From positions 1 through 53,368 of the forward strand of contig DATBFG010000031.1 in assembly GCA_036558645.1 (NCBI GenBank): DNA of 53,368 nucleotides, in the 5' to 3' direction. The notes under the pieces were generated by a model that was not told where the DNA came from, made no database searches, and worked only from the letters and a program-made list of their open reading frames with translations. A program made the position numbers and the translations under genes. Within the stretch, counting starts at the first letter, position 1. Every line of letters begins with the position of its first letter. Below are positions 16,255 through 25,130 of this stretch, piece by piece. The stretch comes from DATBFG01 sp036558645 (GTDB lineage: Bacteria > Acidobacteriota > Terriglobia > Terriglobales > Acidobacteriaceae).

Positions 16255-17505
16255 ATGGATCGCAGACGCGATCATTATTCCTTCGTCTTCCGCGTAGCCC
16301 TCGGAGAGTTCAAGCTAGTGAACACCAAACTCGACAAACACGTCGGTGATGAAATGGAGCGAATATCCCGCCTCTCAGAACCTGCACAGGAACCTCCGAC
16401 GGCGGAGATGGAACTCCCTCCAAAAGGGCAGGAGTCACAGTTCCGACTGTTCGTGGAAGCGGTTCAAGACTATGCGATTTTCATGCTCGATCCGGCGGGG
16501 CACGTTCGCACCTGGAATCGAGGAGCTTGGCGCATAAAGCAGTACTCTGCAGAAGAAATCATCGGCAAGCATTTCTCGATTTTCTATCCCGAGGAGGACA
16601 AGCAAAACGGCAAACCGCAATGGGAGCTGGAGATTGCCCTGAAAGAGGGGCGCTTCGAGGACGAAGGATGGCGCATACGAAAAGATGGCTCCCGATTCTG
16701 GGCCAATGTGATCATTACGGCTGTGAGGGATAACGCCGGCAAGCTGGTGGGCTTTGGAAAAGTGACAAGAGACTTCACGGAACGGATGGAGGCCAAGGAA
16801 GCACTCGCCAGGTCCGAGCGATCTCTTCGCGAACTGTCACTGCACCTCCTCAGTACGCAGGATGAGGAGCGAAAACGAATTGGGCGTGACCTTCACGACA
16901 GCTTGGGACAATATTTGGCTGTACTTAAGCTCAAGCTGGAATCTGTTGCATCGCATCTTCGAGCACAACCCGATCTCTCGGAACAGGATGTTGCAAGTTG
17001 TATTCGGCTGACGGACAACTCCATAAAGGAAGTACGAACTGTCTCGTACCTGTTGTATCCGCCAATGCTGGAAGAGATGGGGTTGAAGTCGGCAATCCCG
17101 TGGTATCTCGAGGGATTTTCTTCCCGCAGCGGAATCAAGACAACGTTCGACGCTCAAGAACCGTTCTATCGCCTTTCATCCGAGGCAGAAGTGGCAATGT
17201 TCCGAGTTTTGCAAGAAAGTCTTACAAACGTCCACCGCCACTCGGGAAGTGCGACGGCTGACGTTCGCCTGTTCGCAGATAACGAGAAAGCCATCTTGGA
17301 AATTGCGGACCGTGGCAAGGGCTTTGATCAAAGCCTCTTGGAACGGGGCGGGAAGGATTGGATGGGCGCCCTCGGCGTAGGGGTGCGAGGGATGACCGAG
17401 CGTATGAAGCAATTAAAAGGAAATCTCGAAATTTTTAGAAAGGAAGGTGTAACTTTGGTTCGAGCCACGATTCCAGCCGTACACAGACGTACCGAGAGAG
17501 GCTAA
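16255..17505 (+). CDS. PAS-domain sensor histidine kinase (HisKA_3, NarX/LiaS type)
   Basis: 416 residues with no membrane segment, so a cytoplasmic sensor. Residues about 62-175 form a PAS domain (FVEAVQDYAIFMLDPAGHV, WANVIITAVRDNAGK). The dimerisation domain has the H-box ERKRIGRDLHDSLGQ with the phospho-acceptor His near residue 214, as in the NarX/DesK class. The ATPase has the N-box RVLQESLTNVHRHSG and G-boxes ADRGKGFD and GVGVRGMTER. The ATG at 16255 is used; one at 16351 is also possible, since the first 32 residues fit no domain. The response regulator at 17557 follows after 51 bases and is its obvious partner. Confidence 0.9.
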   Translation: MDRRRDHYSFVFRVALGEFKLVNTKLDKHVGDEMERISRLSEPAQEPPTAEMELPPKGQESQFRLFVEAVQDYAIFMLDPAGHVRTWNRGAWRIKQYSAEEIIGKHFSIFYPEEDKQNGKPQWELEIALKEGRFEDEGWRIRKDGSRFWANVIITAVRDNAGKLVGFGKVTRDFTERMEAKEALARSERSLRELSLHLLSTQDEERKRIGRDLHDSLGQYLAVLKLKLESVASHLRAQPDLSEQDVASCIRLTDNSIKEVRTVSYLLYPPMLEEMGLKSAIPWYLEGFSSRSGIKTTFDAQEPFYRLSSEAEVAMFRVLQESLTNVHRHSGSATADVRLFADNEKAILEIADRGKGFDQSLLERGGKDWMGALGVGVRGMTERMKQLKGNLEIFRKEGVTLVRATIPAVHRRTERG

Positions 17506-17556
17506 ATTAGGCCGCCTCAAAGCCTTCAGCTGATCTTTCAGAAAGCGAGTTGCCGA

Positions 17557-18072
17557 ATGGCTCCAAAGATTTTGATCGTCGATGATCACGAAGTAGTACG
17601 GGAAGGCGTCCGCACGCTGATCACAAGGGAACGGCCCCAATGGGAAGTTTGTGGAGAAGCAAAGAATGGTCAGGAAGCCGTTGAGGCGTCCAGAAACTTG
17701 AAGCCAGACGTTACAATTCTGGACATCACGATGCCGAAAATGAGCGGTCTGGAAGTGGCGTCAACCATCTCTGAGCTAGGATCTCGAGTGCTGATGTTCA
17801 CGATGCACGAGTCGGAACATCTTGCAACGGAAGTTTCGCGAGCTGGCGCTCAAGGATTTGTCCTAAAATCACAAGCCGGCAAAGACCTGATTCGCGCCAT
17901 TGAACGCCTCCTCAGTGGCGGCACATTCTTTGGATCGGAATCTAATCCACAAGAAGATTCACCTGCAGGCCAACCGCCCTCGGGCAGGTTGGCAAAAGGG
18001 TCTCCCTATGGAAGCGCTACTCCGCTTTTGTTCGGCGTAGGAACTCCGCTCTCGTGGTATAGGTCGTATTGA
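17557..18072 (+). CDS. Single-domain response regulator (receiver without DNA-binding domain)
   Basis: Residues 1-125 form a NarL-type receiver: acidic pair D9/D10, phosphorylation site D56 (TILDITMP), T82 and K104 (VLKSQAG). NarL proteins normally carry a LuxR helix-turn-helix after this point, but here the last 45 residues are Gly/Pro/Ser-rich (SNPQEDSPAGQPPSGRLAK) with no helix-turn-helix. No LuxR-like coding sequence is apparent in the following 300 bases. The protein is probably a phospho-relay or protein-binding output for the kinase at 16255, or a derivative that has lost its output domain. Confidence 0.85.
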   Translation: MAPKILIVDDHEVVREGVRTLITRERPQWEVCGEAKNGQEAVEASRNLKPDVTILDITMPKMSGLEVASTISELGSRVLMFTMHESEHLATEVSRAGAQGFVLKSQAGKDLIRAIERLLSGGTFFGSESNPQEDSPAGQPPSGRLAKGSPYGSATPLLFGVGTPLSWYRSY

Positions 18073-18142
18073 AGCTGAGACTGCAGACTACAGGCCATGC
18101 GATTCCACCTAATCGTCAACAAGCAAAGCTAGGTGCACCGAT

Positions 18143-18389
18143 CCTCCAGACGGGGAGAATTCTATAGCGCGTGTGACCTTGGATTCTGCGGGCAATTTCT
18201 TGCCGGAGGGATCAATTTTGAACCAAACTATTAAAGATTGAAGTCATCTCCTCGAATGATGTTGCCCTGAGTTTGTTTAGGAGTTGGTACGGCGGGCTGC
18301 CTCCTAAGGATCCGACGGCGATCAAGCTGAAAGACTCCAATCTCAAGACTGTGCGTAATCAGCTCGTGTTTCACTTTGGTGAAGCTTAA
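18143..18389 (+). pseudogene. Degraded C-terminal coding fragment, family not recognised
   Basis: Protein-like sequence without a start codon and split over two frames. One frame reads RVTLDSAGNFLPEGSIL before TGA at 18239. Another, from 18222 to TAA at 18387, reads on through SLFRSWYGGLPPKDPTAIKL to a plausible end NQLVFHFGEA. The even residue composition suggests a former gene broken by a frameshift. It is followed by a convergent membrane-protein gene five bases later. Function unknown. Confidence 0.4.
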
Positions 18390-18393
18390 AGCC

Positions 18394-18876
18394 TTACGCT
18401 CCTGCACCTTTCCAGTACCTAACCAGCACCACGAACGTTATGTAGTGCGTCACCAACAACGCCGGAACCCAGAATGCCGGTATCCAATACGCGGCTCCCA
18501 TGAAGACTGCAGCTCCGTGCAGTTGAGCCAGCGCAATAGCGTTAATAAGATCAACGATTCCTTCCACGGCGAAAACCCATACCAGAAAACGTGCGCTTTT
18601 CCAGTTTTGGACCATAGCGAAAAGGGCGAGTAGGGCCAGCACTGCGGCCAGCAGATCGCCGAATGCAGCCGGATAAGCAAACTCTCTCGCAAGGCCTGGA
18701 TACGTTGCGCCGGGGGCAAGAAACATTAATCCTAAATGCCTGAACGCATGCAGCAGAAAAATTGGCAGGAGTACCGTTCGAGACGATGTCTGGTGAAGTT
18801 TCGGAAACACATACAATTTTGCTGCAATCCAAAACACCAGAGTGCTGAACACGAGATTAACTGTGAGTATGTTCAT
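18394..18876 (-). CDS. Small integral membrane protein of unknown function
   Basis: About 160 residues with four or five hydrophobic helices (VNLVFSTLVFWIAAKLYVF, LLPIFLLHAFRHLGLMFL, LLAAVLALLALFAMV, LVWVFAVEGIVDLINAIAL, WVPALLVTHYITFVVLV). I start it at the ATG at 18876, which follows GGGTGG and opens directly into the first helix; a GTG at 18915 would add 13 residues. Charged and His residues inside helices (HAFRHLG, DLINA, THYI) hint at a bound cofactor or metal, but no family is recognised. It is convergent with the degraded fragment at 18143. Confidence 0.7.
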   Translation of the reverse strand: MNILTVNLVFSTLVFWIAAKLYVFPKLHQTSSRTVLLPIFLLHAFRHLGLMFLAPGATYPGLAREFAYPAAFGDLLAAVLALLALFAMVQNWKSARFLVWVFAVEGIVDLINAIALAQLHGAAVFMGAAYWIPAFWVPALLVTHYITFVVLVRYWKGAGA

Positions 18877-19284
18877 GAGCCACCCGCACACCATTCTCAG
18901 ACTGAAAAATTTCACGTTCGTTAGCTGTTGTGAACAGGATATGGCTACGCAAAATCCGTCGGAGGAAGGGGGAGGGTCAATGAGTGCTATCGGGAATTTT
19001 GCAATAACCGACCTCTAATTGTAAGGAGTTTCGCGCTCGGGAAAGCAGGTTAGACGGCCCATTTTTGTTTTGTATGCTCGCTCGGTTCGCCAGTCAATTG
19101 TCGAGATCAGGCGTTAGCGCAAGCATGCGCTTTTTAATCGCTTTTTGATTGTTAACGAGTGAAAAACGGAAAAGCGGATCCACACGCCTCCAGTGTCACG
19201 AGCGCTCTCTGCCAAGTCAGCTCTTGTTGCCCCAACCACCTCGAAATCGGATGCTTAGAGCCTCCTCTCTTCCAGGGGGCACCC
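18877..19284. other. Noncoding stretch with one weak terminator-like hairpin
   Basis: 408 bases without a supported gene. AGCGC at 19116-19120 and GCGCT at 19127-19131 can form a 5-bp stem followed by TTTTT on the plus strand, but no plus-strand gene ends nearby. It also holds the upstream region of the membrane protein at 18394. Confidence 0.4.
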
Positions 19285-19464
19285 CTAATGTTCGATACGC
19301 GACGCGTTCGCTCCACATGCGGGGCAGCTGTGGAACTCAACCATGACCCCTTCAAAGTCAGGCAAGGGTGTGCCATTCATCCCATCTGCTCTGACGATCT
19401 TGTCAGCGTGATGATTCATGCTGGCACCACAGCGCGGGCACCTCATCTTCTCAGTTGATCTCAT
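19285..19464 (-). CDS. 59-residue zinc-ribbon protein
   Basis: Starts at ATG 19464 with AGGAG four bases upstream. It has two CxxC knuckles, C9-P-R-C12 and C47-P-A-C50, separated by 34 residues, the layout of a small zinc ribbon. Between them is MNHHADKIV, with two His residues, then an acidic, Gly/Pro-containing segment. The second knuckle lies in VEFHSCPACG. No helix-turn-helix or enzyme motif is present, so its partner is unknown. It is the last gene of the nine-gene minus-strand operon, 15 bases after the FMN reductase stop. Confidence 0.82.
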   Translation of the reverse strand: MRSTEKMRCPRCGASMNHHADKIVRADGMNGTPLPDFEGVMVEFHSCPACGANASRIEH

Positions 19465-19479
19465 GATCTCCTGCCCTGG

Positions 19480-20043
19480 TCAAAGGCCAATATTTTCCCG
19501 TCCATATCGTAACGTTTTCGCCATCCAGATAATTTCTTTTAGGAACTTTTCGATACGGTGAATATAAGCAGAGTCGAGCAACTGGCCTCCAGCGTCGAAG
19601 ATGTTTTGCACCGTGGAAAAATTGACGTCCCAGAAGATGTTCACCATGCCTAGTTCACGCATGACAGGGAGAAGGTTTTCAATGACCCGAGTCCCCCCAA
19701 ACGGTCCGGCAGAAACGCCAACAATACCGACTGCCTTGTGAACGTATTCTTTGAGACAGCTATCCAGAACATGTTTGAGCAAGCCGCAGTAGCCGTGGTT
19801 GTACTCGGGGGCGACGATCACCAGGCCATCGGCACGATCCATCTTCGAGGCGAAGGTGCTGTCTTTGATGCCCTCTCCGGCATTGTTAGTGGGCAATGGA
19901 AGATCCCCAATATCGATCAGTTCAGTTTCAACTTGCGAGTGCTTTCCAATTTCTTGAACCATCAGTTGCGCTACGTGCTTGCTCATGCGCCCCTGCCGAG
20001 TGGTCCCGAGGATAGCCGGAATGTAAAGCGAACGTGCTTCCAT
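19480..20043 (-). CDS. NAD(P)H-dependent FMN reductase family protein
   Basis: 187 residues with the flavodoxin-like fold of the NADPH-dependent FMN reductase family: the phosphate-binding loop ILGTTRQGRMSKHVAQ near the N terminus and the flavin-contacting PEYNHGYCGLLKHVLD in the middle. A third part (GVSAGPFGGTRVIENLLPVM) fits the family as well. Such enzymes reduce free flavin or quinones in the cytoplasm. It follows the glucose dehydrogenase gene by 46 bases and precedes the zinc-ribbon gene, so a role in reoxidising NAD(P)H or handling quinones in that pathway is possible. Confidence 0.88.
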   Translation of the reverse strand: MEARSLYIPAILGTTRQGRMSKHVAQLMVQEIGKHSQVETELIDIGDLPLPTNNAGEGIKDSTFASKMDRADGLVIVAPEYNHGYCGLLKHVLDSCLKEYVHKAVGIVGVSAGPFGGTRVIENLLPVMRELGMVNIFWDVNFSTVQNIFDAGGQLLDSAYIHRIEKFLKEIIWMAKTLRYGRENIGL

Positions 20044-20089
20044 GTCTTTTCGTCACCTTGCGCCAAACTCGTGGCCGAAAATTTCTGAT

Positions 20090-21193
20090 CTAGAAATCTG
20101 CAACCTCACAGAAAACTTTGATCGAACCGTTCGGATTCGTCAGCTTCGAGAACAACGTCTCATAATTCTCCAGGCCGCGAACCGGATCGGTCAGCAGGCG
20201 GCTAAGCCACCCCGGATAATCCGCTTCGGCCAGGGCCATGTCACGCACTCCCATCTCGAAATATTCACGATTGGCGTTCACTGTCCCGACCATCACTTTG
20301 TTTCCGAGGACAAATTCAAGATTGATGCGATCCGCGGGTACCTGGATCGTGCGGTCACCCCCCGTAACGCTGGACAGCACAAGCACACCATTCTTGCCGA
20401 GCGCCTGCATACTGTCGAATACCACGCCGGAATTGCCGGTGGCTTCGAAGATCAGGTCAAATGGACCAAATTTCAGTGCTCCCTCGGCGATCGACGTTTC
20501 CTGCGTGATCTCGTAACGAGCGCCGAGCGCTTCTATCAGGTCGGCGTTCAGGTTAGGTTTTGCGTTACGCGCAAAGGTCGTGACTTCGATACCCCGAAGC
20601 CGCAACGCCAGAGTAGCCAGCAGCCCAATCGTGCCAGCACCCATCACAGCGGCTCGACGCGGATGCCAGACCTTAAGGCGACGCTGAATCTCATATGCTT
20701 GCTGAATCCCCTTCTCGACCACCGTGAGCGGTTCGAGCAGAACACCAACATGCCTCAACCCCTGAGGGATCTTCACAATAAAGTCAGCATCATCGACGTA
20801 GAACTCTGTCAGATATCCGTGGCGCAGATTAATCCCCCGCTCGTAGTACGTGTCGTCGGTGGTCATGTCGTTAGTGCCAATCAGATCGTAAATGCTGCGA
20901 CCAGGACGGCGGACTGTTGCGACCACGTAGTCTCCTGGCTTGAGTTCGGTGACGTTAGAGCCAACAGCCTCGACACGTCCAAATCCTTCGTGGCCGATTA
21001 CCAGGAAGTCATATCCCGCAGGGGCGGCACCATATTCAGCAGCATTTATTTCTTTATCGGTGCCGTCGACGCCGACGCGCAGAACCTTGACCAGAACGCC
21101 GCGCCCATTGGGAACATCATTCACCGATGGCTTGTTCAGTTCCGCAAGGTGGACACTGTTTTGCTTTCCAGGAAACACACTGATGGCTTTCAT
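20090..21193 (-). CDS. Glucose 1-dehydrogenase-like medium-chain dehydrogenase
   Basis: 367 residues, start chosen at ATG 21193 after GGAGG; the open frame continues upstream into the glycosidase stop but without homology. The GroES-like part has the zinc-enzyme motif GHEGFGRVEAVGSNV and GDYVVATVRRPGRS. The Rossmann part has GAGTIGLLATLALRLRGIEV for NAD(P) and ATGNSGV. The overall order, with TEFYVDDADFIVKIP and LLEPLTVVEKGIQ, is that of archaeal-type glucose dehydrogenases that oxidise glucose or related aldoses to lactones. It sits 28 bases downstream of a glycosidase, so it probably oxidises the sugar released by it. Confidence 0.87.
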   Translation of the reverse strand: MKAISVFPGKQNSVHLAELNKPSVNDVPNGRGVLVKVLRVGVDGTDKEINAAEYGAAPAGYDFLVIGHEGFGRVEAVGSNVTELKPGDYVVATVRRPGRSIYDLIGTNDMTTDDTYYERGINLRHGYLTEFYVDDADFIVKIPQGLRHVGVLLEPLTVVEKGIQQAYEIQRRLKVWHPRRAAVMGAGTIGLLATLALRLRGIEVTTFARNAKPNLNADLIEALGARYEITQETSIAEGALKFGPFDLIFEATGNSGVVFDSMQALGKNGVLVLSSVTGGDRTIQVPADRINLEFVLGNKVMVGTVNANREYFEMGVRDMALAEADYPGWLSRLLTDPVRGLENYETLFSKLTNPNGSIKVFCEVADF

Positions 21194-21221
21194 TGCAACG
21201 CCTCCGTTCAGAAGTAATGTG

Positions 21222-23906
21222 CTATGAGTCGGCGAAAGCGATTCCGCGTTCCCGCTTGGCCAATTTGTCCGATTCGCCACTCTGCTGGAGCAGCTTTGAT
21301 ACGAGGCCCGTCCATCCGGTCTGGTGACTTGCACCTACGCCGCGGCCGTTGTCCCCGTGGAAGTACTCATGAAACAGAATCAAGTCTTTCCAGTACGGGT
21401 CGGATTGGAATTTGGAGATTCCGTGATAAACGGGTCGCTCACCCCTTTCATCACGCAGAAAGATGCTCGCCATCCGTCGCGAGAGTTCAGCTGCGACTTC
21501 CCACAGAGTGAGCATCTGCCCAGAGCGAGCGGGAAACTCGACCTTGAACTCGTCGCCCAGGTAATGATGGAACTTCTGTAGTGACTCGACTAGCAGGTAA
21601 TTCACCGGAAACCAGATAGGACCACGCCAATTCGAGTTCCCGCCGAACAATCCCGTGCTCGATTCTGCCGGCTCGTACTGGACTCGATATTCCATGTCAT
21701 TCACGCCGAGAGAATATGGGTGTTCGAAGTGGTCGCGAGACACTGAGCGGATTCCGTACGGTGAAAGGAACTCCTGCTGGTCAAGCATGATCTGCAAGAC
21801 CCGGCGTAATTGATCGCGAGAGACGATCGACAACAGCCTCCGCTCCGACATCCCCTTAGTACGCATGCAAGCCACATTTCCGACCAAATCAGGACGGTTA
21901 TCGATGAACCACTCCAGGCGACGCTTAAAGCCTGGTAGCCGGTTCAGCAGCTCCGGTTCCAAGGTCTCAACCGCGAAAAGCGGAATGAGGCCAACCATCG
22001 AGCGAATGCGCATCGGATGCTGGCGACCATCGGGGAACCGCAACACGTCATAGAAAAAGCCGTCCATTTCATCCCATAATCCGATTCCATCATCCCCGCG
22101 ATGATTCATTGCGTGAGCGATGTAGATGAAATGCTCCCAGAACTTGCTCGCAACATCTTCGTAGGCCGGGTTTTCGCTCGCTAGCTCCAGCGCAATTGCG
22201 AGCAGGTTTAGGGTGTACATGGCCATCCAGCTTGTGCCATCCGATTGCTCGATGTATCCACCAGTGGGAAGCGGCGCGTTGCGGTCGAATACGCCGATGT
22301 TGTCTAATCCCAGAAACCCACCCTGGAAAATATTCATACCACCGGCATCTTTGCGATTGACCCACCATGTGAAGTTCAGCAGCAGCTTATGGAATATGCG
22401 CTCGAGGAATTCGCGATCGCCTTTTCCCGTACGCTTCTTCTCGATTTTGTAAACACGCCACGCCGCCCAGGCGTGCACCGGAGGATTCACTTCGCCGAAC
22501 CCCCATTCGTAGGCGGGAAGCTGTCCATTCGGATGCATGTACCACTCTCGCAACAGCAAAACGAGTTGCTCCTTGGCGAATTCAGAATCCACCAGCGCCA
22601 GCGGCACACAGTGGAAAGCCAAGTCCCATGCGGCATACCACGGGTACTCCCACTTATCGGGCATGGAAATTACGTCAGCGTTGTACAGGTGGCGCCACAA
22701 ACTATTGCGACCGTTCTTGCGCTCTGCCGGGGGAGTTGGATTTCCTGGGTCGCCTTCCAACCAGGGCTTGATCTGATAATGATAGAACTGCTTCGACCAC
22801 AACATGCCTGCGAAACTCTGTCGCATCACATTCTGAGCATCGGGCGACAGATCCTGTGGAATCGCGGTTTGGTAGAACTCATCAGCTTCTTTGCGACGCG
22901 TTTCAAACAGCTTGTCAAATCCGTCGAACGCAGCCTGTGCGACTCCGGAGAAGTCGATATCGGTCAGGCGCAAACGAACCGTGACTGTCCCACCAGCCAG
23001 AACCTGCAGCTTGTAATGTGCTGCAGCCTTCGTCCCCATGCGCTCGACGATTACCGCGTTCGTATTGCCATGAACGATGTAATCGTTGATGCCATCTTTC
23101 ACGCACGCGCAGGTATTCTCGATACCGAACAACCGCTGAGCATTGGTCTCGTTTTCCGTGAAGAGAAGTTCGGGAGATCCTTCGCAGTAGAGCCAGCGTT
23201 TGCCGAGCGTGGGATGGTCCAGTTCGATGCCCCCGGACACCTGCCGCAAGTCGGGCCAAAGGGTTTGATCTTCTCCCCAAGACCAGGTGTTGCGGAACCA
23301 GATGGTCGGCAATAGTCGCAATGGAGCAGCCTCGGGGCCGCGATTCGCGACTGTCAGTTTGACCAGCATGTCTTCGACGTCGCCCTTGGCATATTCCACA
23401 AAGATATCGAAGTAGCGATTGTCCTCGAAGATGCCAGTATCGAGCAGCTCGAACTCGCCCTGATCTTTCCCGCGGCAGCGGTTCTCTTCTATCAACCGTG
23501 CGTATGGGAATTCGGCCTGCGGATATTTGTATAAATACTTCATGTACGAATGCGTCGGAGTGCTATCCAGGTAGAAGTAGTACTCCTTCACGTCCTCGCC
23601 ATGGTTGCCTTCATTGCCAGTCAGTCCGAAGAGCCGCTCTTTCAAGATTGGGTCGCGTTCGTTCCACAACGCCAAGGCGAAGCAAATCAGTTGATGCCGA
23701 TCCGAGATGCCGGCTAGCCCGTCTTCATTCCATCGATAAGCGCGAGAGCGAGCGTGATCGTGCGAGAAGTACGCCCACGCATTTCCATCGCCACTGTAAT
23801 CCTCGCGAACTGTGCCCCAAGCGCGTTCGCTCAGGTAAGGCCCCCAGCGCTTCCAGTGTTTGGTGCGTGCCTGTGATTCTTGAAGTCGGATCTCTTCTGC
23901 GGTCAT
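21222..23906 (-). CDS. MGH1-like glycoside hydrolase (GH63-related glucosidase)
   Basis: 894 residues with no signal peptide. The second half shows the alpha/alpha-toroid signature of MGH1-like/GH63 enzymes: WYAAWDLAFHCVPLALVD, then QLPAYEWGFGEVNPPVHAWA, LDNIGVFDRN, GLWDEMDGFFYD, SNWRGPIWFPVNYLL and FHEYFHGDNGRG. Acidic residues in the GEVNPP, WDEMDG and HEYFHG motifs are the candidates for catalysis. The N-terminal half is a long beta-rich domain. Known relatives release glucose or mannose from short oligosaccharides or glyceric-acid glycosides; the substrate here is not certain. Start at ATG 23906 is preceded by CTGGAG. It is followed by a glucose dehydrogenase, which supports glucose as a product. 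Confidence 0.85.
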   Translation of the reverse strand: MTAEEIRLQESQARTKHWKRWGPYLSERAWGTVREDYSGDGNAWAYFSHDHARSRAYRWNEDGLAGISDRHQLICFALALWNERDPILKERLFGLTGNEGNHGEDVKEYYFYLDSTPTHSYMKYLYKYPQAEFPYARLIEENRCRGKDQGEFELLDTGIFEDNRYFDIFVEYAKGDVEDMLVKLTVANRGPEAAPLRLLPTIWFRNTWSWGEDQTLWPDLRQVSGGIELDHPTLGKRWLYCEGSPELLFTENETNAQRLFGIENTCACVKDGINDYIVHGNTNAVIVERMGTKAAAHYKLQVLAGGTVTVRLRLTDIDFSGVAQAAFDGFDKLFETRRKEADEFYQTAIPQDLSPDAQNVMRQSFAGMLWSKQFYHYQIKPWLEGDPGNPTPPAERKNGRNSLWRHLYNADVISMPDKWEYPWYAAWDLAFHCVPLALVDSEFAKEQLVLLLREWYMHPNGQLPAYEWGFGEVNPPVHAWAAWRVYKIEKKRTGKGDREFLERIFHKLLLNFTWWVNRKDAGGMNIFQGGFLGLDNIGVFDRNAPLPTGGYIEQSDGTSWMAMYTLNLLAIALELASENPAYEDVASKFWEHFIYIAHAMNHRGDDGIGLWDEMDGFFYDVLRFPDGRQHPMRIRSMVGLIPLFAVETLEPELLNRLPGFKRRLEWFIDNRPDLVGNVACMRTKGMSERRLLSIVSRDQLRRVLQIMLDQQEFLSPYGIRSVSRDHFEHPYSLGVNDMEYRVQYEPAESSTGLFGGNSNWRGPIWFPVNYLLVESLQKFHHYLGDEFKVEFPARSGQMLTLWEVAAELSRRMASIFLRDERGERPVYHGISKFQSDPYWKDLILFHEYFHGDNGRGVGASHQTGWTGLVSKLLQQSGESDKLAKRERGIAFADS

Positions 23907-23907
23907 C

Positions 23908-24084
23908 TTAGTTCTCCAGGAACATCGATACGAGCTGCTGAATCATCGGATGCTCGTTCTCAGCGCAAGCCGCAAACGGCGCCAGAGGCGGTTCCAGCTC
24001 TGCCGCATCCACATTCGATTCTCGATAATCCAATTGCAGGTCGACTTTGCCAGTCAGCGCATTTTGCAGGATTCCTTTGTTCAT
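23908..24084 (-). CDS. 58-residue protein of unknown function within the operon
   Basis: The second of two in-frame ATGs (24084) is chosen because AGGAG lies six bases before it. The product is acidic, has one Cys (FAACAENEHP) and ends MIQQLVSMFLEN. It has no signal peptide or membrane segment. The gene is fitted tightly between the VOC gene (9 bases) and the glycosidase, whose ATG comes one base after its stop and whose ribosome site lies in its last codons, so it is translated or at least kept as a spacer. No family is recognised. A small subunit or chaperone-like partner for the neighbouring enzymes is a guess. Confidence 0.6.
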   Translation of the reverse strand: MNKGILQNALTGKVDLQLDYRESNVDAAELEPPLAPFAACAENEHPMIQQLVSMFLEN

Positions 24085-24093
24085 GGCCATCTC

Positions 24094-25125
24094 CTATTTC
24101 TGTTCTACGCGGATCGCGTGCCCGTCAGGGTCGCGAATCAGAAATGCTTTGTGAAATCCAAGCTGGCCATCCGATTCGGTTACCACCGTGGAAGATACAA
24201 ACTTTGTGTTGGCAGAAAGAAATTTATTGGCGGCGCCAGTGGCATCGGAAGTCTCTACCACGGTCTCGCGATGAACGATGTCGTTTGCCTGCTCATCGGC
24301 TGGAAATGCGCGCCCATCGCGTGGCGCTAAATACTCCAGCAACTCGACTCCGGGGCCGAACGCCGCACGCAGCGAGGTAATGCGCAGACGCGCACCGAAT
24401 ACGTTGTTGAGGTGCTCTTGTTCGGTGCCGTAATTCTCGCTCTCCCCTGTGATGCGCATTCCCAACAGATCGCGATAGAAACCGAGACTAGCGTCCGTAC
24501 TGCCTACCACGATCGCCGTGTGGTCAATCCCAAGAAACAGATCTCCAGGGGTGCGATGCCATTTGGGTAACCCCTTGTCAGTTGGAAACTGTAGAACCTC
24601 GAGTGGGTGTCCGTCCGGGTCTTTGAAGTAGAAGGCGCGAATGCCGGCAGCGTTCTTATTCCAATTAGGAAGACGTTGCGGTCCCGTCGATGCGTGCTCC
24701 ACTTTGTTCTGACGAAGCCACGCATAGGCGCGGTCCATGTCGCTGACGATGATCGCGATGTGCTGGAACGCGCGGTCGTTGCTGCGGGCATCGACGGGAA
24801 TCGGGCGTCCCTTAGGTGCTAAGTACTCGGTCAACTCGATAAGCTCATCGCCAAGCTGCATACGAACCACGTGAATTCGCAACCCGAAAAGCCCTTGTAG
24901 GTTTTCGTAATCTTCTCCGGCGAGTTCCACGTCCCATACTTTACGGAACTGCAGAACCCCCGAGTAGAAGTTCATCGCGCGATCCATGTCGGACACTGTC
25001 ATGTTCACTGCATCGACTCTGCTGGCAAGAGGGGTATTGGGCTGCTGCGCAAGTGAAAATATGCATACCGCGAACAGCAGCCAGATGTTAAGGAGTGATC
25101 GACGACATGGAGTTAAGTTCTTCAT
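24094..25125 (-). CDS. Secreted VOC-family protein with two glyoxalase-like domains
   Basis: 343 residues with a signal peptide (LLNIWLLFAVCIFSLAQ). Residues about 36-180 and 195-343 each form a pair of VOC beta-alpha-beta-beta-beta modules: VNMTVSDMDRAMNFYSGVLQ with FQHIAIIVSDMDRAYAWL and YFKDPDGHPLEVLQF, and then IDHTAIVVGSTDASLGFYRD with FLIRDPDGHAIRVEQ. His and Glu residues at the strand ends (HIAI, GHPLEV; DHTAI, GHAIRVE) are the usual metal ligands, so it may bind a divalent metal. VOC proteins include isomerases, dioxygenases and lyases, so the reaction cannot be named. It starts five bases after the GMC oxidoreductase stop. Confidence 0.85.
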   Translation of the reverse strand: MKNLTPCRRSLLNIWLLFAVCIFSLAQQPNTPLASRVDAVNMTVSDMDRAMNFYSGVLQFRKVWDVELAGEDYENLQGLFGLRIHVVRMQLGDELIELTEYLAPKGRPIPVDARSNDRAFQHIAIIVSDMDRAYAWLRQNKVEHASTGPQRLPNWNKNAAGIRAFYFKDPDGHPLEVLQFPTDKGLPKWHRTPGDLFLGIDHTAIVVGSTDASLGFYRDLLGMRITGESENYGTEQEHLNNVFGARLRITSLRAAFGPGVELLEYLAPRDGRAFPADEQANDIVHRETVVETSDATGAANKFLSANTKFVSSTVVTESDGQLGFHKAFLIRDPDGHAIRVEQK

Positions 25126-25130
25126 TTCGG

